Assembly: GCA_017617935.1 (NCBI GenBank)
Contig: JAFZVF010000016.1
Coordinates: 1-33,622 of the forward strand
Direction of reading: 5' to 3'
Length of the DNA: 33,622 nt
Origin: Clostridiales bacterium
GTDB taxonomy: Bacteria > Bacillota > Clostridia > Saccharofermentanales > Saccharofermentanaceae
Each line of letters begins with the position of its first letter. Positions within the stretch are counted from its first letter, which is position 1. The position numbers and the translations under genes were made by a program. Shown here one piece after another: positions 16,407 through 24,075 of the stretch. The notes under the pieces were generated by a model. It was not told the DNA's origin. It ran no database searches and saw only the letters and a list, made by a program, of their open reading frames with translations.

Positions 16407-17021
16407 ATGAGATTAAAGACTATCGTTGTCGGAGGAGAGCATCTTACTCCCCAACAGGAAAAACTGCGTAAGATCTTCATGTACGTTGTCAGCGGCGGCA
16501 TCACTACCGTAGTCAGCCTGGCAAGTTTCAAGCTTTTCAACATGTTCGTTCCGGACTTGTGGAAATTGAGCGCTTTCGGGAAGGAGATCTCGCTCAAGCT
16601 TGCCATAAACAAGGTCGTATGTTGGATTATCGCCGTTCTCGTCGCGTATTTCCTTAACCGCATTACGGTATTCAGATCCAAGGGAAAGATCTTTAATGAG
16701 CTCCTGAAGTTCGCGGGAGCGAGGATATTGTCTTTCCTTATCTTCGAAGAAGGATTGTTCCTGCTTTCAGTATTCATCTGCACGAAAGTCACGGGACTGC
16801 CCAGTGATACCGTCGTTACCACGGTCCTCGGCATCGGCGTGACCTATGCCGACGTAATGAACCTTGTCAACCTGGTCTTCGTCATGATCGCCAACTACGT
16901 CATGAGCAAGATCATGGTATTCAAAAAGGAAGACATGGTCGACTATTCGAAGAAGGACGATGAAGAACAGACCGTGGAACCTTCTGCGGCCGAAGCGGAA
17001 GAAGGCGCTGCGAATGCCTGA
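16407..17021 (+). CDS. GtrA-family membrane protein
   Basis: 204 residues with four hydrophobic helices starting near residues 25, 66, 105 and 143. The pattern 'RKIFMYVVSGGITTVVSLASFKLF' and 'VVCWIIAVLVAYFLNRITVFRSKGK' is the GtrA signature, with the mirrored 'MIANYVMSKIMVFKK' in the last helix. GtrA proteins are thought to move undecaprenyl-linked sugars or to help glycosylate surface polymers. The C-terminus (about 175-204) is acidic and polar. ATG after GGATGGAGAA. The stop overlaps the folC start by 8 bp. Position after two surface-protein genes suits an envelope role. Confidence 0.88.
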   Translation: MRLKTIVVGGEHLTPQQEKLRKIFMYVVSGGITTVVSLASFKLFNMFVPDLWKLSAFGKEISLKLAINKVVCWIIAVLVAYFLNRITVFRSKGKIFNELLKFAGARILSFLIFEEGLFLLSVFICTKVTGLPSDTVVTTVLGIGVTYADVMNLVNLVFVMIANYVMSKIMVFKKEDMVDYSKKDDEEQTVEPSAAEAEEGAANA

Positions 17022-18393
17022 CAACGGCATTCCAAAAGTCTTCACGGGAGCCCTTCAGTTCGGCATAAAGCCGGGGCTTCAGCGCATCAACAGACTCCTT
17101 GAACTTCTTGGCAATCCTCAGGATTTGGTTAAGTCAGTACACGTTGCCGGCACGAACGGCAAAGGTTCCGTTTGCACTTTTCTTTCAACGATCTTGGCCT
17201 GTGACGGCAGGAAGGTCGGAGTATTCACTTCTCCTTATCTCGAGAGGTTTTCCGAGAGGATAAGGATAATCGACGGCAAAGAAGGCGCTGCCTTGTTTGC
17301 CGAAGATGACAGCTATGGAGAGATTCCTTCAGACAGGCTTAAAGAACTGTCTGACAGGGTGGCGTCCGCCCAGGAAACAATGCTTTCCGAAGGGATGGAA
17401 CATCCGACCGAATTTGAACTCATCACTGCGATCGCATTCCTTTACTATGCGGAAGAAAAGGTCGATGTTTGCGTTCTGGAGACGGGATTGGGCGGAAGGC
17501 TCGATTCGACGAACGTCATAAAGGATCCCATCGCCACGGGCATTTGCGCGCTGGGCCTCGACCACTGCGGCGTGCTGGGTTCCACGATATCAGAGATTGC
17601 CTCCGAGAAGGCGGGCATTTTCAAAAAGGGCGCGCCTGCCGTATGCATCGATCCGGATGAGATGATACTTCCTGAAGAGATGAGGGCATCCGTAAGGGAG
17701 ACCATGACCAAGGTCGCGGAAGAGAAGGGTTCGCCCCTGACTTTCATAAGTTCCGGCAAAGCTGGACAAAAGGCAGAATTCGGAATGGACGGAAAGATGC
17801 ATTTCGAGCTTGACGGCGTATCTTACGCAACATGCCTCAACGGAAGGCATCAGGTATCAAATGCCGCCCTTGCCATAGCTTTGTCAAGGCTTTGCGGCGT
17901 CTCGGAAGATGCCATAAAGGAAGGGGTCAGCCTCACCAGATGGAAGTGCCGTTGCGAGTTGTTGTCTTTTGAACCGCTGGTGATAATTGACGGCGGACAC
18001 AACCCTCAGGGAGCGGAGAGCCTTGCGGTCACCTTTAACGACATTCTTGAAGGCTCGCTCAAAGGCCGGCCGATCCGCATAGTCGCAGGCATGATGGCCG
18101 ACAAGGACGTCCGTGGCGTATACGAGGCTTACCGTAACGGCGGACTCAATATCGCCGAGGCGGTAACGGTCAGGCCGGCCAACAGCAGGAGCATGGATCC
18201 CGCCAATCTTTCAGAAATAATAAATGATGTGTATAATAACAAAGTTCAAACCCTGGAGACTGACAGCCCCGAAGAAGGAGTCCGTATTGCATTTGAACGA
18301 TCAAAGGCGGACGGAACGCCCCTTCTCGTTACGGGATCGCTGTATCTTGCAGGGCAGGTTAGAGGTTATCTGAAAGGAATCATCCATGCATGA
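17014..18393 (+). CDS. folC: folylpolyglutamate/dihydrofolate synthase
   Basis: 459 residues of the Mur-ligase superfamily. It adds glutamate to dihydropteroate and/or folates using ATP. Marks: 'FGIKPGLQRINRLLELLGNPQ' at the N-terminus; P-loop GTNGKGSVC (46-54); 'FTSPYLERFSERIRI'; 'ETGLGGRLDSTNV'; 'GLDHCGVLGSTISEIASEKAGIFKKGAP'; and 'IIDGGHNPQGAESL' for the C-terminal domain. Length is typical (about 420-460). The ATG at 17014 overlaps the GtrA stop; GAAGAAGG is upstream. An in-frame start 54 nt earlier would only add GtrA-overlapping sequence. The next gene overlaps its 3' end by 8 bp, so translation is probably coupled. Confidence 0.95.
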   Translation: MPDNGIPKVFTGALQFGIKPGLQRINRLLELLGNPQDLVKSVHVAGTNGKGSVCTFLSTILACDGRKVGVFTSPYLERFSERIRIIDGKEGAALFAEDDSYGEIPSDRLKELSDRVASAQETMLSEGMEHPTEFELITAIAFLYYAEEKVDVCVLETGLGGRLDSTNVIKDPIATGICALGLDHCGVLGSTISEIASEKAGIFKKGAPAVCIDPDEMILPEEMRASVRETMTKVAEEKGSPLTFISSGKAGQKAEFGMDGKMHFELDGVSYATCLNGRHQVSNAALAIALSRLCGVSEDAIKEGVSLTRWKCRCELLSFEPLVIIDGGHNPQGAESLAVTFNDILEGSLKGRPIRIVAGMMADKDVRGVYEAYRNGGLNIAEAVTVRPANSRSMDPANLSEIINDVYNNKVQTLETDSPEEGVRIAFERSKADGTPLLVTGSLYLAGQVRGYLKGIIHA

Positions 18394-19381
18394 CTATCTG
18401 AGATACATCATGATGATACAGCCGATCACTGAGTCGAGCCTTATCCTTTTCGACGTGAGCAACGAAGAAAAGGGCAGGATCGTCAGGCAGTACAACCGCG
18501 CTCTCGAAAATGCGAGGGGCGAAGGTACGGACGTCGCTCAGATCTTCCTCAAGCCACTTATCGCGCAGTACCAGAAATGGGGCGACCCGGCTCTGATCTT
18601 CGGCCTCTGCCTCGCAAGGGAAGGCCAGTTCAAGAGGGCTGAGGGAAGCCTTATGTATGCGATCTCAGGTACTCTCGGCTCCGAGCAGCAGCTTTCGATC
18701 GCACAGGAAGCATTGAGGTTTGTCAGGGAAGACATAAAGAATCCCCCGATGGATCTTCCTCCTGCAGACATAGCGGGCAAGATCAGGAATGCGAAGATGG
18801 CTTCCGACGAGACGCCCGCGGGACGCGTGGGATTCCAGGCGCCGATCCTCATGAGGGCCCAGCGCGTGAACGAGCGCCCTCAGATGGCATCTACCAAGGA
18901 ACGCCGTGACGTAATGATGCGCTCGGGCGGAGTGGGTGACGAGCTTCCTGATGATTCGATCAACATCGAGGACGTTGCTTCACCCGGTGAAAAGATGAGA
19001 CGCCTCGTTGCGACGGTACTCATTCTCGGCGCGATCGCACTCGTAGTGGTATTCATCGTTTTCGGACTGCTGCCGCTGATCAGGTCGGTCAAGGAAGGCG
19101 CGGACGCTCAGACCAAGTTGGATTACATCGTGAAAGAACTCAACAAGGCCAGGGGAGATGAAGAGGTTGCCTCGATAATGAACGCTTACGAAGCAAGATT
19201 CTCCATTCCCGCCGAGACTGATGCGAACGGAAATCCCGTAACTTACACGACCACGACGCCTCCGACGACTACGGAGTCAACCACGGAGTCCACCACGGCC
19301 CTGACGGCTTTCATAGTCGAGACGGAAACCACGGGAACTTCGGAAGGCGGAAACGAAAAACAGACGACAAAAGGCAATTAA
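18386..19381 (+). CDS. unknown single-pass membrane protein with Thr-rich tail
   Basis: 331 residues, not recognised. Residues 1-115 are helical with a TPR-like appearance ('DPALIFGLCLAREGQFKRAEGSLMYA'). Residues 115-205 are polar and probably disordered. One membrane helix lies at about 207-232, with Lys-Arg-Arg on its N-terminal side, predicting a cytoplasmic N-terminus and an external C-terminus. A helical stretch (240-265) leads to a Thr/Ser-rich tail (267-331) like a cell-wall-spanning or glycosylated linker. The ATG overlaps the folC stop by 8 bp, and thrC follows after 15 bp. No enzymatic motif is visible. The layout resembles proteins that relay cytoplasmic binding to the wall, but that is inference. 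Confidence 0.8.
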   Translation: MHDYLRYIMMIQPITESSLILFDVSNEEKGRIVRQYNRALENARGEGTDVAQIFLKPLIAQYQKWGDPALIFGLCLAREGQFKRAEGSLMYAISGTLGSEQQLSIAQEALRFVREDIKNPPMDLPPADIAGKIRNAKMASDETPAGRVGFQAPILMRAQRVNERPQMASTKERRDVMMRSGGVGDELPDDSINIEDVASPGEKMRRLVATVLILGAIALVVVFIVFGLLPLIRSVKEGADAQTKLDYIVKELNKARGDEEVASIMNAYEARFSIPAETDANGNPVTYTTTTPPTTTESTTESTTALTAFIVETETTGTSEGGNEKQTTKGN

Positions 19382-19396
19382 ACCGGAGGCAACTCT

Positions 19397-20902
19397 ATGA
19401 ATTATATAAGCACAAGAGGATATGAGAGGAAGTACAAGGCTTCCGAAGCGATAATACAGGGAATAGCGCCCGACGGCGGACTCTTCGTTCCTGACGAGAT
19501 CCCCCACCTTACCGAAGGCGACATTCTCGCCATGACGAACATGGAGTTCTATCAGATCTCCGCAAAGGTCCTGTCCATGTTCCTTACGGACTTCACCGAA
19601 GCTGAGCTTTTGGATTTCGCATCTCAGGCGTATTCCGAAGAAAAGTGGGGAGAGAATCCCGTTCCGCTCGTACAGCTCAACCAGTACAACGACAGGGAAT
19701 ACATCCTTGAGCTTTGGCACGGCCCTACGTGTGCTTTCAAGGACGTCGCGCTTCAGATGCTCCCTCATCTCATGACCGCTTCCGTCAAGAAGACGGGCCT
19801 CAACAAGAAGATCTGCATCCTCACGGCCACTTCCGGAGACACCGGAAAGGCTGCACTTGAGGGCTTCAAGGATCTTCCGGGCACGGAGATAATCGTTTTC
19901 TATCCGACCGGCGGCGTATCCGAGGCTCAGAAGCTTCAGATGGTCACGACGGATGGCTCCAATACGCACGTCATCGCCGTTGACGGATGTTTTGACGATG
20001 CCCAGACAGGCGTAAAGAACATCTTCGGCGACGAATTCTTCAAGGCCGAACTCGATGCAAAGGGCATCATGCTGTCTTCAGCAAACTCCATCAACTGGGG
20101 CCGTCTCGCACCTCAGATTGCTTACTACGTTTATTCATACATCGAACTTTTGAGGACCGAAAAGATCCAGAAGGGCGAGGAGATCAACATCGTCGTCCCG
20201 ACGGGCAACTTCGGAAACATCCTTGCGGCTTGGTTTGCAAAGCAGATGGGGATTCCCGTAAGAAAGCTTATCTGCGCTTCCAACCGCAACAAGGTCCTCT
20301 GCGACTTCTTCTCGACGGGCGTTTACGACCGCAACAGGGAATTCTTCAAGACGACTTCACCTTCGATGGACATCCTCATCTCGTCCAATCTCGAGAGACT
20401 TCTTTACGAGGTCGCAGGCGGAGACACCGCCAAGGTCACGGGTTGGATGAAGGAACTCTCCGAACAGGGCAAATACACTGTCGACAAGGACACCTTAAAG
20501 CTTCTGCAGCGCCAGTTCGTAGGCGGCTTCGCAGATGAGACGGGCGTATCCAAGACGATCCTTGAGGTCTATGACCGCACCGACAACGTGATCGATACGC
20601 ATACTGCCGTAGGCTTCAACATCTACGGACGCTATCACCAGCGCTCCAACGACGAGAGCAAGACGGTATTTGCTTCAACGGCGTCGCCCTTCAAGTTTGC
20701 TCCCGCGGTAATGGACGCATTGAGAGGCGCGGGATACAGCAACGGCAGGTCTTCAGAGACGCTGATCAGGGAGCTCGCCGAAGAGAGCGGCCTTGAGATC
20801 CCTGCTTCCATTGCGACGCTTGGCGAAAAGGAGATCCGTCACACCGACGTAATCGCCAAGGAAGACATGGAAAAGAAGGTAAGGGAAATACTTATCGGCT
20901 GA
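19397..20902 (+). CDS. thrC: threonine synthase
   Basis: 501 residues. A PLP enzyme converting O-phosphohomoserine to threonine. The PLP lysine is Lys115 in 'ELWHGPTCAFKDVALQ'; 'LTATSGDTGKAALEGF' binds the phosphate, and 'NSINWGRLAPQIAYYVYSY' and 'VPTGNFGNILAAWFAKQMG' are conserved family segments. The length fits the longer class of threonine synthase. GGAGG lies 10 nt before the ATG. It is the last gene of the long plus-strand run and ends on the terminator hairpin that overlaps the convergent transporter gene. No threonine-type leader peptide or attenuator is visible upstream. Confidence 0.97.
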   Translation: MNYISTRGYERKYKASEAIIQGIAPDGGLFVPDEIPHLTEGDILAMTNMEFYQISAKVLSMFLTDFTEAELLDFASQAYSEEKWGENPVPLVQLNQYNDREYILELWHGPTCAFKDVALQMLPHLMTASVKKTGLNKKICILTATSGDTGKAALEGFKDLPGTEIIVFYPTGGVSEAQKLQMVTTDGSNTHVIAVDGCFDDAQTGVKNIFGDEFFKAELDAKGIMLSSANSINWGRLAPQIAYYVYSYIELLRTEKIQKGEEINIVVPTGNFGNILAAWFAKQMGIPVRKLICASNRNKVLCDFFSTGVYDRNREFFKTTSPSMDILISSNLERLLYEVAGGDTAKVTGWMKELSEQGKYTVDKDTLKLLQRQFVGGFADETGVSKTILEVYDRTDNVIDTHTAVGFNIYGRYHQRSNDESKTVFASTASPFKFAPAVMDALRGAGYSNGRSSETLIRELAEESGLEIPASIATLGEKEIRHTDVIAKEDMEKKVREILIG

Positions 20903-21830
20903 CGTTCGCGTCAGCCTTTTTCTTGAGCTTCAGGTAATTGTTGTTATACAGATAGTTCAGCACTGATGCGCCGATGATTATCGCGTATCCGACTATGCTG
21001 AGCCAGTCCGGAACCTCTCCCAACACAAGCAGGCCAAGCAAAGCCGTGAAGATCACGGTCGAGTAGTCGTAAATTGATATTTCCTTTGCAGGACATGCGG
21101 CATAAGCGGAACTGATGAATATCTGGCCGAAGCAAGCCGCAACGCCCGTCATTACGCAGTAGAAAAGCTGCATCGGAGTTATCGGCTGATAGGTAAAGAC
21201 GATGAAGGGTATGAGGACGATGCATGAAAAAGTCGAGAAAAAGGCGACGACGATTATTGGACGCTCACCATTAACCGTTACCTTGCGGAGGAACGCGTAA
21301 GCTATTCCCGCGCAGATGCCGCCGATGAGGGCGATCACCAGAGGGAAGACGTCGCTGCCGTTTACGCCTAGGTTGCCAAACAGGAAAGAAGGCTTTACGA
21401 CAAAGACCGCACCGACGAGGGCGGTCAGGATCGCCGCCCACTGGAAGCCGTCAGCGGCCTCTTTGAGGATGATCATCGAAGTCAGAAGGGCAAAGAACGG
21501 CGAGAGCTTGTTGAGCATCATGGCGTCCGACATGTTGGTGTGCGAGATCGCATAGAAGTTGGCAAGGATCCCTATCGTGCCGAACGACGCCCTCATTAAA
21601 AGCCCCGGCATAGAGCCCTTTTTGATCTTGAACTTTTCGGGAGACCTGGCGAGCATTACGTAGGACATTGCTATTGCCACGAGGTTTCTGAAGAAGGCCT
21701 TCATGAAGACCGGCATGTCGCCCGCGAGATTGATGAACAGAGCCATGACCGCAAAAGAAAATGCGGAGATCAGAAGGAAGATAACGCCTTTTTTTCGGGG
21801 TGAAAGCCGTCCCTGTTTCTTTTCGGACAT
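20892..21830 (-). CDS. EamA/DMT-family transporter
   Basis: 312 residues with ten predicted membrane helices in two repeats of about five, the EamA (10-TMS drug/metabolite) architecture. The N-terminal repeat starts 'KKGVIFLLISAFSFAVMALFINLAG', and the second includes 'GICAGIAYAFLRKV' and 'VIFTALLGLLVLGEVPDWLSIVGYAIIIGASVL'. The substrate cannot be deduced; members export amino acids, nucleosides or other metabolites. The ATG at 21830 has an ideal RBS (AAAGGAG). Its last seven codons and stop lie in the thrC terminator and overlap the thrC 3' end by 11 bp. Proximity to thrC suggests but does not prove an amino-acid substrate. Confidence 0.9.
   Translation of the reverse strand: MSEKKQGRLSPRKKGVIFLLISAFSFAVMALFINLAGDMPVFMKAFFRNLVAIAMSYVMLARSPEKFKIKKGSMPGLLMRASFGTIGILANFYAISHTNMSDAMMLNKLSPFFALLTSMIILKEAADGFQWAAILTALVGAVFVVKPSFLFGNLGVNGSDVFPLVIALIGGICAGIAYAFLRKVTVNGERPIIVVAFFSTFSCIVLIPFIVFTYQPITPMQLFYCVMTGVAACFGQIFISSAYAACPAKEISIYDYSTVIFTALLGLLVLGEVPDWLSIVGYAIIIGASVLNYLYNNNYLKLKKKADANVSR
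20897..20923 (+). terminator. thrC terminator overlapping two genes
   Basis: GGCTGACG (20897-20904), loop TTCG, CGTCAGCC (20909-20916), then a T-run to 20921. The left arm contains the thrC stop codon, and the whole hairpin encodes the C-terminal residues of the convergent transporter. Confidence 0.93.
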
Positions 21831-21851
21831 TTTTGGCTCCTTTCGTGTCAG

Positions 21852-21880
21852 ATTTTAGTAGCAGGCGCCAAAAAGTTCAA
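21852..21880 (-). promoter_or_regulatory. promoter of the EamA transporter
   Basis: On the minus strand: TTGAAC (21880-21875), a 17-bp spacer, and TAAAAT (21857-21852), giving a leader of about 15 nt with the RBS AAAGGAG. Confidence 0.7.
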
Positions 21881-21910
21881 TTGACACTATCACTAACTCC
21901 CAAAAATCTT

Positions 21911-21916
21911 TATAAT
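21911..21916 (+). promoter_or_regulatory. candidate -10 of the oxidoreductase operon
   Basis: TATAAT lies 42 nt before the ATG at 21958. A perfect TTGACA (21881-21886) is present, but with a 24-bp spacer it is too far to act as a standard -35; the 17-bp position holds TATCAC. A weak or activator-dependent promoter is possible. Confidence 0.45.
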
Positions 21917-21957
21917 TGCTTGTATTTAAGGATATCTTTGAAACGAGGGTTTGCATT

Positions 21958-22917
21958 ATGCTCAGATTAGGAATGCTCGGTTGCGGAAAAATGGCCGCAA
22001 GAATGGCTGACGCTCTCAAGGGTCACGATGAGATCGTGATCGCCGGCGTTGCCGCAAGGGACAGGAACAAGGCGAAGGCTTTCGCCGCGGCGCACTGCCC
22101 TGACGCAAAGGTCTATACGAACTATTCCAAGCTGGCGGCCGCAAATGACATTGACCTCATATACATAGCCACGCCGAACACTTATCATTACGAGCACGCG
22201 ATAATGTGCCTCAAGGAATACAAGAACATTCTTGTTGAAAAGCCCTTCACGATGAGCAGGGCGGAGACTGACAGCATCTTCTTCGAAGCCAAGAACAGAA
22301 ACCTTTTCGTCGCCGAGGCGATGTGGACTTCCTTCATGCCTTTGCATGCACAGATCCTGGAATGGATCGACGATGGAAGGATCGGTCCCGTTAAATACAT
22401 ATCTGCAAATCTCGGTTACGACATCACCGACGTTCCAAGGCTGAACGACCCCGTATTGGGCGGCGGCGCTTACCTGGACCTCGGCTGCTATACGACGAAC
22501 TTCGCGCTCTCGTTGATGAAGGATGACGTCAAAGTCTCCAGGGTCTTTGCAAGAAGGTATTCCACGGGCATCGACAAGGATACGACCTACTGCCTCGAAA
22601 CGGATGACGGCAGCACTCTTGCGGTCCTTTACGTCACCATGACCGCGAACACCGACAAGAACGCTGAGATCATCGGAGAATCCGGAAGGATACACGTTAC
22701 TGACGTCAACAATTACCGCATGATCGAGCTCTACGACGAAGAAGGCGAGCTTGTTGAGACGGCGGAGGCGGAAGGCCCTTACTATGAAGGCTATGCGATC
22801 GAAGTACTCGCATGTTCTGACGCGATCTCCAAGGGGCTCGTTCAGGCTCCCGAGATGCCGTGGTCCAAGACGGCCCGCATTGCAACGATCAACGACGTCG
22901 TAAGGTCAATGATGTAA
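21958..22917 (+). CDS. Gfo/Idh/MocA-family NAD(P)-dependent oxidoreductase
   Basis: 319 residues. The N-terminal Rossmann fold begins 'LRLGMLGCGKMAARMA' (GxGxxA/G type), and 'IDLIYIATPNTYHYEHA' and 'NILVEKPFTMS' (EKP at 94-96) are family hallmarks. The C-terminal part has 'LGGGAYLDLGCYTTNF', the usual substrate-domain signature. Members oxidise or reduce sugars, inositols, trans-dihydrodiols or related polyols; the substrate here is unknown. The ATG at 21958 was chosen over an in-frame TTG at 21916 because AAACGAGGG precedes it and the Rossmann fold begins directly. It starts a four-gene run with tight or overlapping junctions. Confidence 0.9.
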   Translation: MLRLGMLGCGKMAARMADALKGHDEIVIAGVAARDRNKAKAFAAAHCPDAKVYTNYSKLAAANDIDLIYIATPNTYHYEHAIMCLKEYKNILVEKPFTMSRAETDSIFFEAKNRNLFVAEAMWTSFMPLHAQILEWIDDGRIGPVKYISANLGYDITDVPRLNDPVLGGGAYLDLGCYTTNFALSLMKDDVKVSRVFARRYSTGIDKDTTYCLETDDGSTLAVLYVTMTANTDKNAEIIGESGRIHVTDVNNYRMIELYDEEGELVETAEAEGPYYEGYAIEVLACSDAISKGLVQAPEMPWSKTARIATINDVVRSMM

Positions 22918-22921
22918 GAGC

Positions 22922-23461
22922 ATGACTGAGAAAAAGCTGACCACAACTCGCGAAAAGAACAAGAAGATGATCAAGTTCGTCGTTCTAAACGGACTGATCG
23001 CGGGTCTTTACGTTGTTTTCACTTTACCGTTTGCAAATATCGCATATGGCCCGATCCAATTCAGGCTTGCAGAGGTCCTGACGGTGTTTCCTGCCTTTTC
23101 GGCACTTACCATTCCGGGAGTGACGTTAGGCTGTTTTATAGCAAATCTCATCAATCCCAACAATTTGGGCCCGGTTGACGTCATCGGAGGAACTTTGGCA
23201 ACGCTGATAGCGGGATATTTCTCCTGGCTTGTCGGCAAGAAGAACAAGCCTCTAGGAATCATTCCGCCGATCGTGTTTAACGGACTGATCGTCGGAGGAT
23301 ATCTGCCATTCCTGCTTGTTGACGAAGGCAGCACGGTAACTGCCCAGGCTGTTGGCATAAGCATGCTTTCCGTCGCCGGAAGCGAGGCGGTGTTGCTCGT
23401 TGTTCTTGGACTTCCGCTGATTGCAGTCATTTCAAAAACCAAGTTAAAGGATATGCTCTGA
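22922..23461 (+). CDS. QueT-like transporter (queuosine precursor family)
   Basis: 179 residues with about five hydrophobic helices. The segment 'GLIAGLYVVFTLPFANIAYGPIQFRLAEVLTVFPAFSALTIPGVTLGCFIANL' is the QueT/YhhQ-like ECF substrate-binding pattern, linked with salvage of queuine or preQ1-type precursors for tRNA modification. QueT proteins are small S-components that work with shared ECF energy-coupling ATPases; none are in the window. It begins 4 bp after the oxidoreductase stop, so there is no room for the preQ1 riboswitch commonly found before queT in Firmicutes. The stop overlaps the next gene's start (TGATG). Confidence 0.85.
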   Translation: MTEKKLTTTREKNKKMIKFVVLNGLIAGLYVVFTLPFANIAYGPIQFRLAEVLTVFPAFSALTIPGVTLGCFIANLINPNNLGPVDVIGGTLATLIAGYFSWLVGKKNKPLGIIPPIVFNGLIVGGYLPFLLVDEGSTVTAQAVGISMLSVAGSEAVLLVVLGLPLIAVISKTKLKDML

Positions 23462-24075
23462 TGCCACAGTATTTTGAAACAAATCCCGAGACGCCTTCCG
23501 AGAGAAAGCTCATAGACTACCGTGCCAACGGCATCAATTTCGAATTCATCACGGATTCCGCCGTCTTTTCAAGAAATGGAGTCGATTTTGGAACGGATCT
23601 CATGATCAACGCCATAATCGCAGACGTAAAGACGAGAAAACACAGGAACGAGAGTTTCCTCGATCTCGGATGCGGCATGGGCGTAGTAGGCATCGTAATT
23701 AAGAACTGCTTTATGGGATTTTCCGTAACCGGCGTTGACGTTAATTCGCGCGCGGTCGGTCTTGCTCAGGAGAATGCCGAAAGAAACGGCGTTCCCGTAG
23801 ACTTCAAGCAGAGCGACGTTCTATCCGCGATCCCCGAAGACCAGCTTTTCGACATGGTTGCGACCAATCCTCCCGTCAGGGCTGGAAAGGCAACCGTTTT
23901 CAGGTTTTACGAGGAAGCCTATGCTCACATGAAGCAGGGCGCTTATCTTTACGTCGTGCTCCAGAGAAAGCAGGGAGCGCCTTCAACTGCCGCAAAGCTT
24001 GAAGAAATATTCGGAAACTGTGATACGCTTACTATAGACGGCGGATACAGAGTAATGAGGTCACAGAAACAATAA
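23461..24075 (+). CDS. class I SAM methyltransferase, RsmC/RlmG-like
   Basis: 204 residues. SAM-binding motif I is 'FLDLGCGMG' (66-74), the acidic motif-II loop is 'VTGVDVNSRAV', and 'NPPVRAGK' (136-143) is the NPP(Y/F/I/V)RxGK motif of the RsmC family that methylates N2 of guanine in 16S rRNA. The protein corresponds to the single catalytic domain of these enzymes, without the duplicated N-terminal domain of E. coli RsmC; that short form is common in Firmicutes. The start overlaps the queT-like stop by one base. The RNA target is inferred. Confidence 0.87.
   Translation: MPQYFETNPETPSERKLIDYRANGINFEFITDSAVFSRNGVDFGTDLMINAIIADVKTRKHRNESFLDLGCGMGVVGIVIKNCFMGFSVTGVDVNSRAVGLAQENAERNGVPVDFKQSDVLSAIPEDQLFDMVATNPPVRAGKATVFRFYEEAYAHMKQGAYLYVVLQRKQGAPSTAAKLEEIFGNCDTLTIDGGYRVMRSQKQ

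Noticed and set aside
15599..16834. 411-residue minus-strand open frame opposite the cohesin-like and GtrA genes
   Set aside because: It has no recognisable motif, no RBS-start pair, and lies antisense to two convincing genes. It is a shadow frame caused by codon bias.
19250..19330. Repetitive ACG/ACC tract as a possible tandem repeat or CRISPR
   Set aside because: It is a degenerate Thr/Ser codon run within a coding sequence, with no spacer structure.
21881..21916. Perfect TTGACA with TATAAT as one promoter
   Set aside because: The 24-bp spacer is too long for a standard promoter. Only the -10 is reported, with low confidence.
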